A stretch of DNA of 64,000 nucleotides, taken from positions 62,001-126,000 of the forward strand of contig NZ_AMRI01000002.1 of the NCBI RefSeq assembly GCF_000299915.1. Reading direction: 5' to 3'. Source of the DNA: Gallaecimonas xiamenensis 3-C-1. GTDB lineage: Bacteria > Pseudomonadota > Gammaproteobacteria > Enterobacterales > Gallaecimonadaceae. Positions within the stretch are counted from its first letter, which is position 1; the number at the start of each line of letters is the position of its first letter. The position numbers were made by a program, and so were the translations under genes. Positions 45,998 through 54,839 of this stretch are shown here, one piece after another. The notes beneath the pieces are model-generated. The model worked only from the letters and a program-made list of their open reading frames with translations, searched no databases and was not told the DNA's origin.

Positions 45998-46887
45998 AGA
46001 GCCTTAGCCTTGCCCTGCGCGGGCCTGTCGCCTTCCGGGACTATCTGGAGCTGACCAAACCCAGGGTAGTGGCCCTGCTGCTGCTCACTGCTCTGGTGGG
46101 TATGGTGCTGGCCAGTCCGGGCTGGCCGCCCCTGGCGGTGGTGGTTCATGGTCTGGGGGGCATAGGATTGGTATCGGCTTCGGCGGCCGCCATCAACCAC
46201 GTGCTGGACCGGCGTATCGACCTTAAGATGGCCCGCACCTACATGAGACCGGTGGCCAGGGGCAGGGTCAGTACCGCCGGTGCCCTGGCCTTTGCCGCTC
46301 TGCTGGGCAGCCTTGGCCTGGCGCAGTTGTTGCTGTGGGTCAACCTGTTGACGGCGCTGCTTACCCTGGCTGCCATGCTCGGCTACGCCGTGGTCTACAC
46401 CCTGTTCTTGAAAAGGGCCACGCCCCAGAACATCGTTATCGGTGGCCTGGCCGGCGCCGCGCCGCCCTTGCTGGGTTGGACGGCGGTCACCGGCAGCCTG
46501 CACGGGGATGCCTGGTTGCTGGTGATGATCATCTTCACCTGGACCCCACCCCATTTCTGGGCCCTGGCCATAGCCCGCCGCGACGACTACGCCAAGGCCG
46601 GTATTCCCATGCTGCCGGTGACCCACGGTATTGCCTTCACCAAGACCTGCGTTTTGCTCTACAGCCTGCTGCTGCTGGCGGTGTCGGTGCTGCCCTTTCT
46701 TACCGGCCTTAGCGGCCTTTTGTATCTGTTCGGCGCCCTGGGGCTGTGCGGCTGGTTTATCTGGCATGCCGCTCGCCTGAAATTCGGCAAGGACCCAGGG
46801 CAGGCCATGACAACCTTCAAGGTCAGTATCTGGCAACTCATGTTATTGTTCATGGTGTTACTGATTGACCACGGAGTGGCTGGATGA
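45994..46887 (+). CDS. cyoE: Protoheme IX farnesyltransferase (heme O synthase)
   Basis: This 297-residue UbiA-family enzyme attaches farnesyl to heme B. It shows [20 protein letters not shown] (about 18-37) and the motif [20 protein letters not shown] (about 68-87), then [20 protein letters not shown] (about 143-162) and [21 protein letters not shown] took the ATG at 45994 that overlaps the ctaA stop (ATGA). The GTG at 45982 is an alternative. Together with ctaA it supplies heme A. Confidence 0.96.
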   Translation: MKSLSLALRGPVAFRDYLELTKPRVVALLLLTALVGMVLASPGWPPLAVVVHGLGGIGLVSASAAAINHVLDRRIDLKMARTYMRPVARGRVSTAGALAFAALLGSLGLAQLLLWVNLLTALLTLAAMLGYAVVYTLFLKRATPQNIVIGGLAGAAPPLLGWTAVTGSLHGDAWLLVMIIFTWTPPHFWALAIARRDDYAKAGIPMLPVTHGIAFTKTCVLLYSLLLLAVSVLPFLTGLSGLLYLFGALGLCGWFIWHAARLKFGKDPGQAMTTFKVSIWQLMLLFMVLLIDHGVAG

Positions 46888-47495
46888 AAGCCAAAGCGGT
46901 TTGGAGCCTGGTAGGGGCCCTGTTGTTATGTGCGGGATTGGGGCTGTTTTTCTGGTTCAAGACGCCGCCGGTATTGGATGCCCTCTGGTATAAGGACCCC
47001 AAACCCTTGAGTGCCTTCAGCCTCACCGACCAGGAGGGCCAGGCCTTTACCGAAGCCAACCTCAAGGGTAAATGGAGCCTGGTGTTCATGGGCTTTACCC
47101 ATTGCCCCGACATCTGCCCCGCCACCTTAAGCCGGCTGTCCGCCATATACCCAGCCCTGTCCGACGCCGCCAAGGCGCCGGTTCAGGTGGTTTTTCTCAG
47201 CGCCGACCCTGAGCGCGACACCCAGGCCCGGCTCAAGGAATACATCGGTTTCTTCGGGCCCCAGTTTATCGCCGTGCGTGCCGACCAGGCCGAACTCTTC
47301 CCCTTGAGCCGGCAATTGGGGCTGATGTACCAGTACGACAAGCACGGGGATGTCAGCCATTCCTCGGCCATAGTACTGGTCAATCCCAAGGGCTTTATTG
47401 AGGCCATGTTCAAGCCAGAACCCGGCCACCTGCCGGTGGTGGACACCAAGAAGATGGCGGAAGAATTCGCCATTATCGCCGGCGCCTGGGGTTGA
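46884..47495 (+). CDS. SCO1/SenC copper chaperone
   Basis: This 203-residue protein has one N-terminal membrane helix and a thioredoxin-like domain with [18 protein letters not shown] (copper Cys pair CPDIC, about 71-88) and the distal His in [20 protein letters not shown] (about 152-171). Sco proteins deliver copper and maintain Cys oxidation for CuA in subunit II. It overlaps cyoE by 4 bp and is the last gene of the cox operon, ending exactly at the norR stop on the other strand. Confidence 0.95.
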   Translation: MKAKAVWSLVGALLLCAGLGLFFWFKTPPVLDALWYKDPKPLSAFSLTDQEGQAFTEANLKGKWSLVFMGFTHCPDICPATLSRLSAIYPALSDAAKAPVQVVFLSADPERDTQARLKEYIGFFGPQFIAVRADQAELFPLSRQLGLMYQYDKHGDVSHSSAIVLVNPKGFIEAMFKPEPGHLPVVDTKKMAEEFAIIAGAWG

Positions 47496-49055
47496 TCAAC
47501 CCAGGCGCTTTTCCAACCTTATCCCCAGCCGTTTGGCCAGCCGTTGCAGGTTGGCCCTGTCCATGCCCAACTGGCGGGCAGCCCCTGCCCAGCTGTGGTC
47601 CTGGGCGGCCAGGGCCTGGCTGATCAGCTGCCGTTGGTACTGGTCCACCGCCTGGCGTAGATCGGTGACAGGGCTGGCCTGCACCTGAGCCTGGGGCCTT
47701 GGCGTTGTTTGCGCCATCGCTGCCAAACCGCAGTGCTCAGGGGTCAGGGTAACAAATCCCTGGCGCCCCTGTTCCCGCACCGCTTTTAACGCCGCCCGGC
47801 TGATGCAATGTTCCAGCTCCCGCACATTGCCGGGCCAATCGTATCCTTGCAGCAGGGTCTGGGTGGCGGTAGCCAGCTTCAGCTGCGCCAAGCCCAGTTT
47901 GCGGCGGGTGTTTTCCAGGAAAAAGCCGGCCAACAGCAGCACGTCGCTGCCCCTCTCCCGCAGGGGCGGCACCCTGATGGGATAGACGCTCAGGCGATGG
48001 TAGAGATCGGCGCGAAAGCGCCCGGCTGCCACTTCCTGCTTGAGATCGCGGTTGGTGGCAGCAATGACCCTGACTTGCACCTGGCGCACCTGGTCTTGGC
48101 CCACCGGCTGGATCTCGCCGCTCTGCAGGGCCCTTAGCAGCTTGCTTTGGGTGGCAGGAGACAGCTCACCTACCTCGTCCAGAAACAGGGTGCCGCCGTC
48201 GGCCAGCAAGAATTTCCCCGGCCTGGCGCTGTCGGCGCCGGTAAAGGCGCCCTTGGTATGGCCGAACAGCTCGCTTTCAATCAGTTGTTCTGGCAGGGCC
48301 GCGCAGTTCAAATGCACCAGCGGTGCCTGGCGGCGCAGGGACTGGGCGTGCAGGGTGCGGGCCACCAGTTCCTTGCCCACCCCCGTCTCTCCCTGCACCA
48401 GCACCGTAAAATCCGACGGCGCCACCAGGGCCAACTCCTGCTTGAGGCGCACCATGGGCTCGCTGTCCCCCAGCAGGCTGCTGCCGTCCCGGCCCAGGGC
48501 TTCGCTGGCCAGCTCCTGCATCACCTGCTCGTTGTGCTGGGCCTGCTGCTCCAGGTGCTCAAGCTGCATGGCGGCCTTGAGGGTGGCGGCGGCCAGGGCC
48601 GAGACCACCGCCAGGGTTCGCTCGCTGATGCTGTCAAAGATCCCCGGCACCAGGCTGTCGAAGGTCAGGAATCCCAGCAGTTGCTGGTCGCTGTATAGGG
48701 GCAGCCCCATACAGGCGTGGATAGGCAGGTCACTGTCGTCAGCCAGCAATAAGCCGTCGTAGGGGTCCGGCAGGGTGCTGTCGGCGGGAAAACGCACCGG
48801 CTGGCCGGCGTCGGCCAGGGCCTGGAAGCGGGGATGTTCGGCCAGGGCAAAACGCCGTCCCTTGGTATCGGGGCTCAGGCCTTGGATAGCCAGGGGGACT
48901 GCCAGGGGCGGGCGGTAGGCCAACAACGCCACGGCGTCACAGGGAATGGCTTTTCTCAGGGCGGTCAGCAGCCGGTCGAAGCGGTCGTCGTTGGCCAGGC
49001 TTGAGGCCAGGTCCAGGGCGATGCCAAGCAGCAGGCTTTGATTGATTTCGTTCAT
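47496..49055 (-). CDS. norR: NorR nitric-oxide-responsive sigma-54 activator
   Basis: This 519-residue activator has an N-terminal GAF domain (about 1-185) that holds the NO-sensing iron, a central AAA+ domain with the Walker A GETGVGKELVAR and the sigma-54 contact loop GAFTGAD (about 272-278), and a C-terminal Fis-type helix-turn-helix (GAARQLGMDRANLQRLAKRL). On NO binding it activates RNA polymerase sigma-54. It is divergent from hmp with three GT-N7-AC-like sites between. The gene is convergent to sco. Confidence 0.93.
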   Translation of the reverse strand: MNEINQSLLLGIALDLASSLANDDRFDRLLTALRKAIPCDAVALLAYRPPLAVPLAIQGLSPDTKGRRFALAEHPRFQALADAGQPVRFPADSTLPDPYDGLLLADDSDLPIHACMGLPLYSDQQLLGFLTFDSLVPGIFDSISERTLAVVSALAAATLKAAMQLEHLEQQAQHNEQVMQELASEALGRDGSSLLGDSEPMVRLKQELALVAPSDFTVLVQGETGVGKELVARTLHAQSLRRQAPLVHLNCAALPEQLIESELFGHTKGAFTGADSARPGKFLLADGGTLFLDEVGELSPATQSKLLRALQSGEIQPVGQDQVRQVQVRVIAATNRDLKQEVAAGRFRADLYHRLSVYPIRVPPLRERGSDVLLLAGFFLENTRRKLGLAQLKLATATQTLLQGYDWPGNVRELEHCISRAALKAVREQGRQGFVTLTPEHCGLAAMAQTTPRPQAQVQASPVTDLRQAVDQYQRQLISQALAAQDHSWAGAARQLGMDRANLQRLAKRLGIRLEKRLG

Positions 49056-49058
49056 GGA

Positions 49059-49114
49059 GTCAATATGACACTAAGCGAGTTATATTACCCGGTTGTAGGG
49101 TGTGTCATTATGAC
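49059..49114. promoter_or_regulatory. Cluster of NorR binding sites
   Basis: Three sites of the NorR core GT-N7-AC are seen: GTCAATATGAC (49059-49069, perfect), GTTATATTACC (49079-49089, one mismatch) and GTCATTATGAC (49104-49114, perfect and a full palindrome). They lie 50-110 bp upstream of the sigma-54 element, the normal enhancer position. Confidence 0.8.
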
Positions 49115-49165
49115 TCTTTCAGCAAGGTTGTTTTTATATGGCACTGATAAATAAGTGAAAAATAA

Positions 49166-49182
49166 TTGGCACAAGCCTTGAT
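49166..49182 (+). promoter_or_regulatory. Sigma-54 promoter for hmp
   Basis: TTGGCAC-AAGCC-TTGAT: the -24 box GG (49168-49169) and the -12 box G at 49180 are separated by 10 bases. The -12 dinucleotide is GA instead of the usual GC. Transcription would start near 49193, about 24 bp before the hmp ATG. Confidence 0.7.
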
Positions 49183-49216
49183 AAGTCGTACTCAGTATTA
49201 TCCCAAGGAGTAAATC

Positions 49217-50374
49217 ATGCTGAGTGCCGAAACCATCTCCCTCGTCAAAGCCACTCTGCCGGTACTGGCCAATGCCGGCACCGCCGTCACCGAGCATTTC
49301 TACCAGCGCATGTTCGCCCACAATCCCGAGCTCAAGGACATCTTCAACCTCAGCCACCAAAAATCGGGGCGCCAGCCGGCGGCCCTGTTTGCGGCCGTCG
49401 CCACCTACGCCCAGCATATCGAGACCCCTGAAATGCTGGCCGCCGCCGTGGAACGTATCGCCCAGAAACACACCAGCTTCCTGGTCAGGCCCGAGCATTA
49501 CGCCATCGTCGGCGAGCATCTGCTGGCCACCCTGCAGGAACTGGCCCCTGACACCTTCGACGCCGCCACCTCCGCCGCCTGGGCCCAGGCCTATCAGTTC
49601 CTGGCCGGGATCTTCATCGACCGGGAAGGCACCCTTTACGCCTTGCATGAAAGGGAACAGGGGGGCTGGGCCGGGGAGAGGGCTTTTCGTCTTGCCCGCA
49701 AGGAGCCGGAGTCCGAGAAGGTCACCAGCTTCTACTTCGAGCCGCTGGACGGTGGTCCCGTCATGGACTTCCTGCCGGGCCAGTACATAGGTATCAAGGT
49801 CAAGCCCAGCCAGGGGGACTACCAGGAAATCCGCCAATACAGCCTGTCTGCCGCCCCCAACGGCAAGGACTATCGCATCAGCGTAAAGCGGGAAGACCAG
49901 GGGCTGGTGTCCCGCTACCTCCACGATGAGCTGGCGCCAGGAGCCCAGGTGGCCCTGATCCCCCCGGCCGGGGACTTCTTCCTGGATACCCAAAGCCAGT
50001 GGCCTGTGGTGCTGGTCTCCGGCGGTGTTGGCCTGACCCCCATGATGAGCATGCTTGAAAGCCTCTGTGCCCAGCAGCCCGGACGGCCAGTGCAGTTCCT
50101 GCATGCCTGTGAGACCGCCGCCCAGCATAGCTTCAAAGGCCGCCAGGAAGAGCTGGCCGAGAACCCGTGGCTAACCCTGCATAGCTGGTACAACGACCAG
50201 CAGGGGTTGATGGATTTGGCGCCCCTTCGCAGCCAGCTGCCCCTGGGGGATGGCCACTTCTACCTGTGTGGCCCCATTCCCTTTATGGCGGCGATCAAAG
50301 GCCAGTTGCTGGGCCTGGGAGTAGCCGAAGGGCGCATCCACTACGAGGCCTTCGGCCCCCATGCCGACCTTTAA
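49217..50374 (+). CDS. hmp: Nitric oxide dioxygenase (flavohemoprotein)
   Basis: This 385-residue protein joins a globin domain (1-140, proximal His in HTSFLVRPEHYAIVGEHLLA) to an FAD domain (about 150-255, GQYIGIKVKP and RQYSLSAAPNG) and an NAD domain (about 265-385, VLVSGGVGLTPMMSML). It converts NO and O2 to nitrate using NADH, protecting respiration. It starts with ATG at 49217 after AAGGAG, under the NorR/sigma-54 control region. Length is typical (390-400). Confidence 0.97.
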   Translation: MLSAETISLVKATLPVLANAGTAVTEHFYQRMFAHNPELKDIFNLSHQKSGRQPAALFAAVATYAQHIETPEMLAAAVERIAQKHTSFLVRPEHYAIVGEHLLATLQELAPDTFDAATSAAWAQAYQFLAGIFIDREGTLYALHEREQGGWAGERAFRLARKEPESEKVTSFYFEPLDGGPVMDFLPGQYIGIKVKPSQGDYQEIRQYSLSAAPNGKDYRISVKREDQGLVSRYLHDELAPGAQVALIPPAGDFFLDTQSQWPVVLVSGGVGLTPMMSMLESLCAQQPGRPVQFLHACETAAQHSFKGRQEELAENPWLTLHSWYNDQQGLMDLAPLRSQLPLGDGHFYLCGPIPFMAAIKGQLLGLGVAEGRIHYEAFGPHADL

Positions 50375-50384
50375 GCCCTGGCAA

Positions 50385-50414
50385 TAAAAAACGCGCCTGA
50401 TGGCGCGTTTTTTT
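50385..50414. terminator. Bidirectional intrinsic terminator
   Basis: AAAAAACGCGCC-TGAT-GGCGCGTTTTTTT pairs perfectly. It serves hmp and the convergent peptide transporter gene. Confidence 0.9.
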
Positions 50415-50430
50415 ATGGGTGTTTAAAGCC

Positions 50431-51951
50431 TTATTGTTTGGCCCACAGGGCGGCGGCTTCCTTGCTGCGGCGGTCCAGGCGCTTGAGGTAAGGCACCAGC
50501 ACTATGGCCACCAAGGCGCCGGCCAGGGCGACCCAGCCCAGCTTCATAAAGAGGCCGGTATAAAGGGGCAGGGTCTGCAGTGGGCTGGTGATGTTTTCCG
50601 GCACGCTGGCGAAGTTGGCCACCACGCTGCCCAGGTACTGGGACAGGCCAGTGGCCAACAGCCAGGCACCCATCATCAGGCCGCGCAGGCCAGGGGCCAC
50701 GTAACGGGCCACCATGCCCAGACCCAGGCCGGAGATCAGCAGTTCACCCACTGACTGGAACATGTAACCCCACAGCATCCATTGGGGCGACACCAGGCCA
50801 AGGGCATTGGCGAAATTGCCGGACACGGCGTAGAGGAAGAAGCCGATGGCCAGCAGCACGAAGCCCCAGGCGTATTTGCCAGCCAGGGACGGGTCTTTGT
50901 CCTTCTTGCCCAAAGAGGCGTACAGCCAGGCCAGTACCGGGCTCATCACCGCTATCCAGAAGGGATTGAGCACTTGGAACTGCTCGGGGGGGATGCTGTA
51001 GCCCAAAAATTGCAGCTCCACGTTGTTCTTGGCGAACAGGGTCAGGGAGGTGGACATCTGCTGGTAGAAGATGAAAAAGAGGATGGTCTGCAGGGTCAGG
51101 ATCACCATAGCGATAAGGCCGGCCCGCTCGGCGCTGGTGGCACGGACCACCAGCACCAGGAAAAACAGCGCCAGGCCGACGCTGGCCAGGTTCACCACCC
51201 ATTCGGCCACCTGGGTGCTTTGCACCACCAGGCCGATCAGCACCGCCACCACCAGGGAGCCGCCCAGCACGCCCAGCAGCTTGCGCTTGTCCATGGGTTT
51301 GAAGTCGGGCGCCGAGCCCACGTGGGCCAGGTAACGGCTCTGCACCTTGAACTGGGCCACGCCGAACACCAGGCCCAGGGCGCAGATCAGGAAGGCCCAG
51401 TGCCAGCCGTAGTGCACCCGGATGATGGGGGTCATGCACTGGGACAGGAAGGCGCCGATATTGATGGACATGTAATAGAGGGTGAAGGCGCCGTCCAGCT
51501 TGGACTCGTCCCCTTCGTAGAGCTTGGCCACCAGGTTGTTGGGATTGGCCTTGAACAGGCCGTTACCCACGGCGATCACCCCCATGGAGAAGAACACCAG
51601 GCTATGGCCGCTTTCCCCCATGAACTGGTCCCAGGGCACCGCCAGCAGGCCGTAGCCCAAGGCCAGCACCACGCCACCGAGCATGGTGGTGCGTCTGGCG
51701 CCCAGCACCTTGTCGCCGATCCAGCCACCGGCAACGGGGGTGATGTAGATCATGGCGGCAAAGGCGCCCCAGGTGAGGTTGGCGCGATCGTCGTTGAAGC
51801 CCAGGTACTCGATGGCAAACAACACCATCAGTATCTGCATGCCGTAGAAGCCGAAGCGCTCCCACATCTCGATCATGAAGAGGGCCACGAAAGCGCGGCG
51901 GCTTTGGGATTCCTCAGCTTTAACAGCGTCAAGGGAAGCGGAGGTGCTCAT
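50431..51951 (-). CDS. POT/PTR-family proton-coupled oligopeptide transporter
   Basis: This 506-residue MFS-fold inner-membrane protein with about 14 helices shows the POT signature region RRAFVALFMIEMWERFGFYG with ExxER (about 19-38), the GGWIGDKVLGARRTTMLGG loop, and VGNGLFKANPNNLVAKLY (about 129-146). It brings in di- and tripeptides with protons, as DtpA/DtpB do in E. coli; the exact paralogue cannot be fixed. It stands alone, convergent to hmp. An upstream hairpin at 51995 may be an attenuator or the terminator of the VOC gene. Confidence 0.92.
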   Translation of the reverse strand: MSTSASLDAVKAEESQSRRAFVALFMIEMWERFGFYGMQILMVLFAIEYLGFNDDRANLTWGAFAAMIYITPVAGGWIGDKVLGARRTTMLGGVVLALGYGLLAVPWDQFMGESGHSLVFFSMGVIAVGNGLFKANPNNLVAKLYEGDESKLDGAFTLYYMSINIGAFLSQCMTPIIRVHYGWHWAFLICALGLVFGVAQFKVQSRYLAHVGSAPDFKPMDKRKLLGVLGGSLVVAVLIGLVVQSTQVAEWVVNLASVGLALFFLVLVVRATSAERAGLIAMVILTLQTILFFIFYQQMSTSLTLFAKNNVELQFLGYSIPPEQFQVLNPFWIAVMSPVLAWLYASLGKKDKDPSLAGKYAWGFVLLAIGFFLYAVSGNFANALGLVSPQWMLWGYMFQSVGELLISGLGLGMVARYVAPGLRGLMMGAWLLATGLSQYLGSVVANFASVPENITSPLQTLPLYTGLFMKLGWVALAGALVAIVLVPYLKRLDRRSKEAAALWAKQ

Positions 51952-51994
51952 AGGAAAGTCGTTTAATTAAGGGATAAGTTGATTGTTATACCGA

Positions 51995-52015
51995 TAAAAA
52001 ACGTAGCTTTCTACG
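51995..52015 (-). terminator. Short intrinsic terminator or attenuator (minus strand)
   Basis: On the minus strand CGTAG-AAAG-CTACG is followed directly by TTTTTT. It is downstream of the VOC gene and 44 bp upstream of the peptide transporter, so it may end the oprC-VOC unit or act as a leader attenuator. The stem is only 5 bp. Confidence 0.5.
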
Positions 52016-52116
52016 AGGCAAAGTGTTGCAAAAGTTTGCCTATGTCCCTGTTTGTGTGAGTTTTTTGTTTGTTTTTTGCGCGCAAGGCCCCAAAGCCCCT
52101 GAATTGGCGGCTTTTT

Positions 52117-52509
52117 TCAGGACAAGGGCACTTGATAGAGTTCCAGGGGCAGGCCGTCGGGGTCGGCAAAAAATGTGAACTGGCGCCCCGTGTAGGGGTC
52201 GGTGCGCACCGGTTCGCACTGCACCCCCTTGGTTGCCAGCCAGGCGACGGCTTCGGCTACATCGTCCACGCTAAATGCCAGGTGGCGCAGGCCCTGGGCC
52301 TCGGGGTAACTGGGACGGGGCGGGGCATCGGGGAAGCTGAACAGCTCCAACTGGCTGCCGTCGGGCAGGGCCAGGTCCAGTTTCCAGGAGTCCCGCTCGG
52401 CCCGGTAGTGCTCGGCCAGCACCTTGAGCCCCAATACCTGGGTGTAAAAGGCCTTGGAGGCGGCATAGTCGCTGCAGATAAGGGCGGCGTGGTGGATGGC
52501 GTTCAGCAT
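52117..52509 (-). CDS. VOC-family glyoxalase-like protein (YaeR type)
   Basis: This 130-residue protein matches E. coli YaeR closely: HHAALICSDYAASKAFYTQV (about 6-25), EHYRAERDSWKLDLALPDG, GLRHLAFSVDDVAEAV (about 73-88) and FTFFADPDGLPLELYQ (about 110-125, with the metal Glu). YaeR-like proteins are predicted metal-dependent isomerases or lyases; the substrate is unknown. I took the ATG at 52509, as in the family; ATG at 52521 adds four residues. It follows the copper-receptor gene, separated by a strong hairpin. Confidence 0.88.
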   Translation of the reverse strand: MLNAIHHAALICSDYAASKAFYTQVLGLKVLAEHYRAERDSWKLDLALPDGSQLELFSFPDAPPRPSYPEAQGLRHLAFSVDDVAEAVAWLATKGVQCEPVRTDPYTGRQFTFFADPDGLPLELYQVPLS

Positions 52510-52525
52510 GGCCAGGCTCATAAGA

Positions 52526-52564
52526 CAAGGGCCGCCCAGCATACCCAATGCCGTGCGGCCCTTG
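52526..52564. repeat. 10-bp inverted repeat between the copper receptor and VOC genes
   Basis: CAAGGGCCGC (52526-52535) and GCGGCCCTTG (52555-52564) are perfect complements with a 19-nt loop. No T run follows on the minus strand, so it may stabilise or separate the two messages. Confidence 0.65.
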
Positions 52565-52577
52565 AAGGGGGGGCGCC

Positions 52578-54575
52578 TTAGAAGCGGTAGTCGGCCTTGA
52601 CCCAGGCGGTGCGGCCTGGTTCGTTGACCTTGTCGGCCTGCTCGAAGCCGGCTACGGCGGCGCCGGCGCGGGACAGGTGTTCGGCATAGCGCTTGTCCAA
52701 CAGGTTGTCGACCCCGAAGCTCAGCTGCCAATGAGGGTCGGGCTGCCAGCTGCCGTTGAGGGACAGGGTGCCGAAGCCGGCGGTAGGGCCGGTGTCCAGG
52801 CCGATGACGTTCCCTTGGCCCACCGCCACCCGGCTTTGGTCGACCACCAGGCGCCACAGGGCCCCCAGGTTCCAATCCCCCAGGCGGTATTGGCCGGACA
52901 GACGCAGCTCCAAGGGCGGCTGCTGGGCCAGGGCCCTGTCGTCTGTCTTGTTGCGGCCCCGGCTGTAGGCCAGGCTGGACTCGACCTTGAAGGCTGGGGT
53001 CAGTTGATAGCCCAGGGTGGCTTCGCCGCCGTAGCTGTCGGCGTCGATGTTGCGCACCAGATCGGCGCCCATGGCCTGGCGTTCGATGAGGATAAAGTCG
53101 TCCACCCGGCTGAAGAAGAGCGACAGGCTCAGGTTCAGGTCACCCTGGCGCAGGATCCAGCCGCCGTCCAACTGGGTGTTCTTTTCCGCCTGGGTATGGA
53201 AGGCCGAAGCCGAGTCGCTGCTGGCGCGGCTGTTACCGATGATCTCCCAATAGTCGGGAAAGCGCTCGGCGTGACCCAGGCCCAGGTACCAGGTGCCAAT
53301 ACTGCTGCCTTGCTCCAGCCGCACAAAGCCGCTGGGCAGGTTGTCGTGGCGGGTCTGGCCATAGGTGGGGTTGGCCAGGCTCACCATCATGCTTGGGCTC
53401 AGGGTTTGGCGCTGGTCCTTGGCTTGCCAGCGGTCCAGGCGGGCTCCCCAATGCAGTTTGCTGGCCTGGGCCAGGTCATAGCTGAATTCGGCAAACAGGC
53501 CCCATTGTTCAAAGCGGCCGTCGGCCATCCGGTCCTTGTCCTGGTAGGGCATCATCGGCTGGTTCATGGAGGAGCGGGTGCGGTGCTGGGCGCTGCGTGC
53601 ATCCAGACCGGCCTTGGCGGTCAGCCCTTTGCCCAGGGCCAGGTCGGCCTGGAGCCGGCCGCCACGGGTGCGGTTGTCCGGGTTGGCGACGCTGGGGTTG
53701 GGCATCATCATGCTGGGGGTGAAGCTGCGCTGGCTGTAGTTGTCCATCACATGATCGACATAGTTGTAATAGAGCTGGCCGTCCAGGCGGGTCAGCCAAC
53801 TGCTGAGGTTGTCCTGGCGCAGCCGCAGCCCCAGGTTGGTGCGGTCATACTTGGCGCCGTCCATCATGCGGTCGGCGTAGGCGGCCTCACCGTCACTGCG
53901 CCCCGCCGACAGCATCAGCAGGCTGTCGTCGCTGGGGGTCCAGCCCAGCTGCAGGTCGGTGCTCCAGCGGTCGTAATGGCTGTTGACCCTGTTGCCGTCT
54001 CCATCCTTGAAGTTGTCACTGCGGGTCTTGATGGCGGCCAGGCGGGCGAAGCCGTCCTGGTTGCCGGCGGTGAGATCCATGGCCCCTTCCCGGCGGCCGT
54101 ATTGGGCGGCGGTGGCGCTGACATTGCCTTCCAGGCTTGGGCCTGTGAGGCGTTCGTCCTTGCGCTCGAAGATCACGGTGGCGGCGGCCGGCCCATAGAG
54201 CACGCTCTGCGGCCCCTTGATCACCTTGATGCTGTCAAAACTTTGGGGAGACAGGTAGGCGGTAGGGGGGTCCATGCGATTGGGGCAACCTCCCAGCAGG
54301 GTCTGGCCGTCGGTGAGGATATTGAGGCGCGAGGCTCCCATGCCCCGGAACAGGGGGTCGCTGCTGGCGCCGCCTTTGCGGGTCAGGTTGAAGCCGGGAA
54401 TGGTCTTGAGGTAATCGGCCCCGTCCTGAGCGGGCAGGGGTTGGCGTGGCTGCTTGGGGTCGGTGACCACCACCCCGGGTTCGTTCATGGCTTCGCTGGT
54501 GACGATGATGTGTTCCACGTCGTCGGCCAGGGTAGGGGCGGCCAGCAGCAGGCCGAGCAGGGCTTTGGATGTCAT
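52578..54575 (-). CDS. oprC: TonB-dependent copper receptor (OprC/NosA type)
   Basis: This 665-residue outer-membrane receptor has a short signal peptide (about 1-17), a plug with GGASSDPLFRGMGASRLNIL (about 68-87), and a 22-strand barrel ending VKADYRF. The copper site described for Pseudomonas OprC, CxxxM plus HxM, is kept as CPNRM (Cys97, Met101) and HVM (His275, Met277). The spacing is 178 residues against 180 in OprC. The loops are rich in Met. It imports copper, probably for the nearby caa3 oxidase. The ATG at 54575 gives the signal peptide. Confidence 0.93.
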   Translation of the reverse strand: MTSKALLGLLLAAPTLADDVEHIIVTSEAMNEPGVVVTDPKQPRQPLPAQDGADYLKTIPGFNLTRKGGASSDPLFRGMGASRLNILTDGQTLLGGCPNRMDPPTAYLSPQSFDSIKVIKGPQSVLYGPAAATVIFERKDERLTGPSLEGNVSATAAQYGRREGAMDLTAGNQDGFARLAAIKTRSDNFKDGDGNRVNSHYDRWSTDLQLGWTPSDDSLLMLSAGRSDGEAAYADRMMDGAKYDRTNLGLRLRQDNLSSWLTRLDGQLYYNYVDHVMDNYSQRSFTPSMMMPNPSVANPDNRTRGGRLQADLALGKGLTAKAGLDARSAQHRTRSSMNQPMMPYQDKDRMADGRFEQWGLFAEFSYDLAQASKLHWGARLDRWQAKDQRQTLSPSMMVSLANPTYGQTRHDNLPSGFVRLEQGSSIGTWYLGLGHAERFPDYWEIIGNSRASSDSASAFHTQAEKNTQLDGGWILRQGDLNLSLSLFFSRVDDFILIERQAMGADLVRNIDADSYGGEATLGYQLTPAFKVESSLAYSRGRNKTDDRALAQQPPLELRLSGQYRLGDWNLGALWRLVVDQSRVAVGQGNVIGLDTGPTAGFGTLSLNGSWQPDPHWQLSFGVDNLLDKRYAEHLSRAGAAVAGFEQADKVNEPGRTAWVKADYRF

Positions 54576-54620
54576 GGATTGAGGGCCGAAAAAGGATAGA
54601 TGCCGCGCATTGTCCGCAAA

Positions 54621-54633
54621 GGTGACGGTCACC
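54621..54633. promoter_or_regulatory. Perfect palindrome GGTGAC-G-GTCACC
   Basis: This 13-bp perfect palindrome lies 46-58 bp upstream of the oprC start. The binding protein is unknown. Confidence 0.45.
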
Positions 54634-54637
54634 ACCA

Positions 54638-54654
54638 TGCGACATATTGTCGCA
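54638..54654. promoter_or_regulatory. Perfect palindrome TGCGACA-TAT-TGTCGCA
   Basis: This 17-bp perfect palindrome is 63-79 bp upstream of the oprC ATG. A related imperfect copy, TGCCGCGCATTGTCCGCA, lies at 54601-54618. The pair looks like an operator for a dimeric regulator, possibly one that responds to copper; no known box fits by eye. Confidence 0.6.
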
Positions 54655-54839
54655 CCCCTGGCAAGCTGGCACCGCCGCCTTGGCATTATGCCGTGGTTAG
54701 ATCCAATGGGCTGGGGCACCCTTGCAGCATAGAGCCGGCATCTGCGCCTTTTATTGGCGATTTACCCAACAAAGCCGGCCATTTGTGCCTATCCTCTTAC
54801 TGCTTGAGGCAAGGCTTTACTCCATCGGAAGGTAACACC

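Larger units (their letters stand above)
54576..54839. promoter_or_regulatory. Divergent promoter region of oprC and the Cys-containing secreted protein
   Basis: This 264-bp gap has no gene of its own. It holds two perfect palindromes close to the oprC end (54621-54633 and 54638-54654) and a degenerate relative of the second at 54601-54618. Confidence 0.55.

Noticed and set aside
52677-54599. A 640-residue frame opposite oprC
   Set aside because: It is an antisense shadow; oprC carries full receptor and copper-site motifs on the other strand.
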